Assembly: GCA_016841125.1 (NCBI GenBank)
Contig: JAENZU010000185.1
Coordinates: 1 to 6,923 of the forward strand
Reading direction: 5' to 3'
Length of the DNA: 6,923 nucleotides
From: Melioribacter sp.
Lineage (GTDB): Bacteria; Bacteroidota; Ignavibacteria; Ignavibacteriales; Melioribacteraceae
Part shown: positions 6,774 to 6,923 of the stretch, piece by piece
How positions within the stretch are numbered: position 1 is the stretch's first letter
How the letters are laid out: the number at the start of each line of letters is the position of its first letter
The notes under the pieces: generated by a model
The model's input: the letters and a program-made list of their open reading frames with translations, nothing else
What the model was told of the DNA's origin: nothing
Databases searched by the model: none
Position numbers and translations under genes: made by a program

Positions 6774-6923
6774 ATGAAAAGAATTTCTATTAAAATATAT
6801 ACCATCATTATTTTACTTTTCCTCAATAGCAATATTCTGTTTGCGTCGGAAGGGAATGCCAATATTGAACAGTACTGGTATATTGTTTTGCCTTTTGTCG
6901 CGCTTTTATTGATGATAGCAACC
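6774..6923 (+). CDS. N-terminus of a signal-peptide-bearing membrane protein, possibly a Na+/H+ antiporter; cut by window edge
   Basis: An ATG four bases after the nuoM stop opens a frame that stays open to the last base (50 codons). Residues 1-24 look like a Sec signal peptide: basic start (MKRISIK), hydrophobic core (IYTIIILLFL) and an LFA-S cleavage-like site after A24. A short polar stretch (SEGNANIEQ) and a second hydrophobic segment (YWYIVLPFVALLLMIAT, about 34-50) follow. The expected gene here is nuoN, but NuoN normally begins directly with its first membrane helix. The pattern of a cleavable leader followed by W-x-x-x-PF-x-x-LLLMIA resembles, from memory, the start of sodium:proton antiporter-like proteins of the ion transporter superfamily (CitMHS_2/NhaD-type) found in Bacteroidota relatives. 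The close spacing suggests the same operon. The rest of the gene is outside, so an unusual NuoN or an unknown membrane protein remains possible. Confidence 0.6.
   Translation, partial: MKRISIKIYTIIILLFLNSNILFASEGNANIEQYWYIVLPFVALLLMIAT

Larger units (their letters stand above)
1170..6923 (+). other. Predicted transcription unit asnS-nuoJ-nuoK-nuoL-nuoM-(right-edge membrane protein)
   Basis: Six co-directional genes are separated by 2, 3, 8, 4 and 4 bases, leaving no room for an internal terminator, and none is visible. The only candidate promoter seen is in the 1063-1169 gap. Promoters inside asnS driving the nuo genes alone cannot be excluded. The unit would tie an essential translation enzyme to the membrane arm of complex I; this is inferred from spacing only. 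Confidence 0.6.

Overview
The window is AT-rich (by eye roughly 35-40% G+C) and bacterial. All genes lie on the + strand and are packed tightly. None of the five complete-start junctions shows a clear AGGAGG-type ribosome binding site; starts are preceded by A/T-rich leaders. Together with a candidate promoter that also fits the Bacteroidota TTTG/TAnnTTTG pattern, this suggests the Bacteroidota/Ignavibacteriota (Chlorobi-Ignavibacteria) side of the tree. That placement is an inference, made without any database search.

Layout: (1) Bases 1-1062 are the 3' part of a Ppx/GppA-type phosphatase gene with a C-terminal HD domain; its 5' end is outside the window. (2) A 107-base gap (1063-1169) is the only real intergenic space and holds a plausible sigma-70-type promoter. 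(3) asnS (1170-2459) encodes a complete asparaginyl-tRNA synthetase. (4) Two bases later begins a run of complex I membrane-arm genes, nuoJ (2462-2977), nuoK (2981-3289), nuoL (3298-5238) and nuoM (5243-6769), separated by only 2-8 bases. (5) The right edge cuts a further gene starting at 6774. Its first 50 residues look like a signal peptide followed by a membrane helix. This is not a typical NuoN start and rather resembles the N-terminus of a Na+/H+ antiporter-like (CitMHS_2/NhaD-type) membrane protein.

Function: NuoJ, K, L and M form most of the proton-pumping membrane arm of NADH:quinone oxidoreductase, and the charged residues expected for pumping are present in K, L and M. The usual upstream partners (nuoA-I) are not next to nuoJ; asnS stands there instead. 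The complex I genes are therefore split or rearranged in this genome, and the membrane-arm genes may be co-transcribed with a housekeeping tRNA synthetase gene.

I see no tRNA, rRNA, CRISPR array, insertion sequence, phage gene or defence system. Most of the window is ordinary core metabolism. The parts most worth a second look are the gene at the right edge and the asnS-nuoJKLM arrangement.
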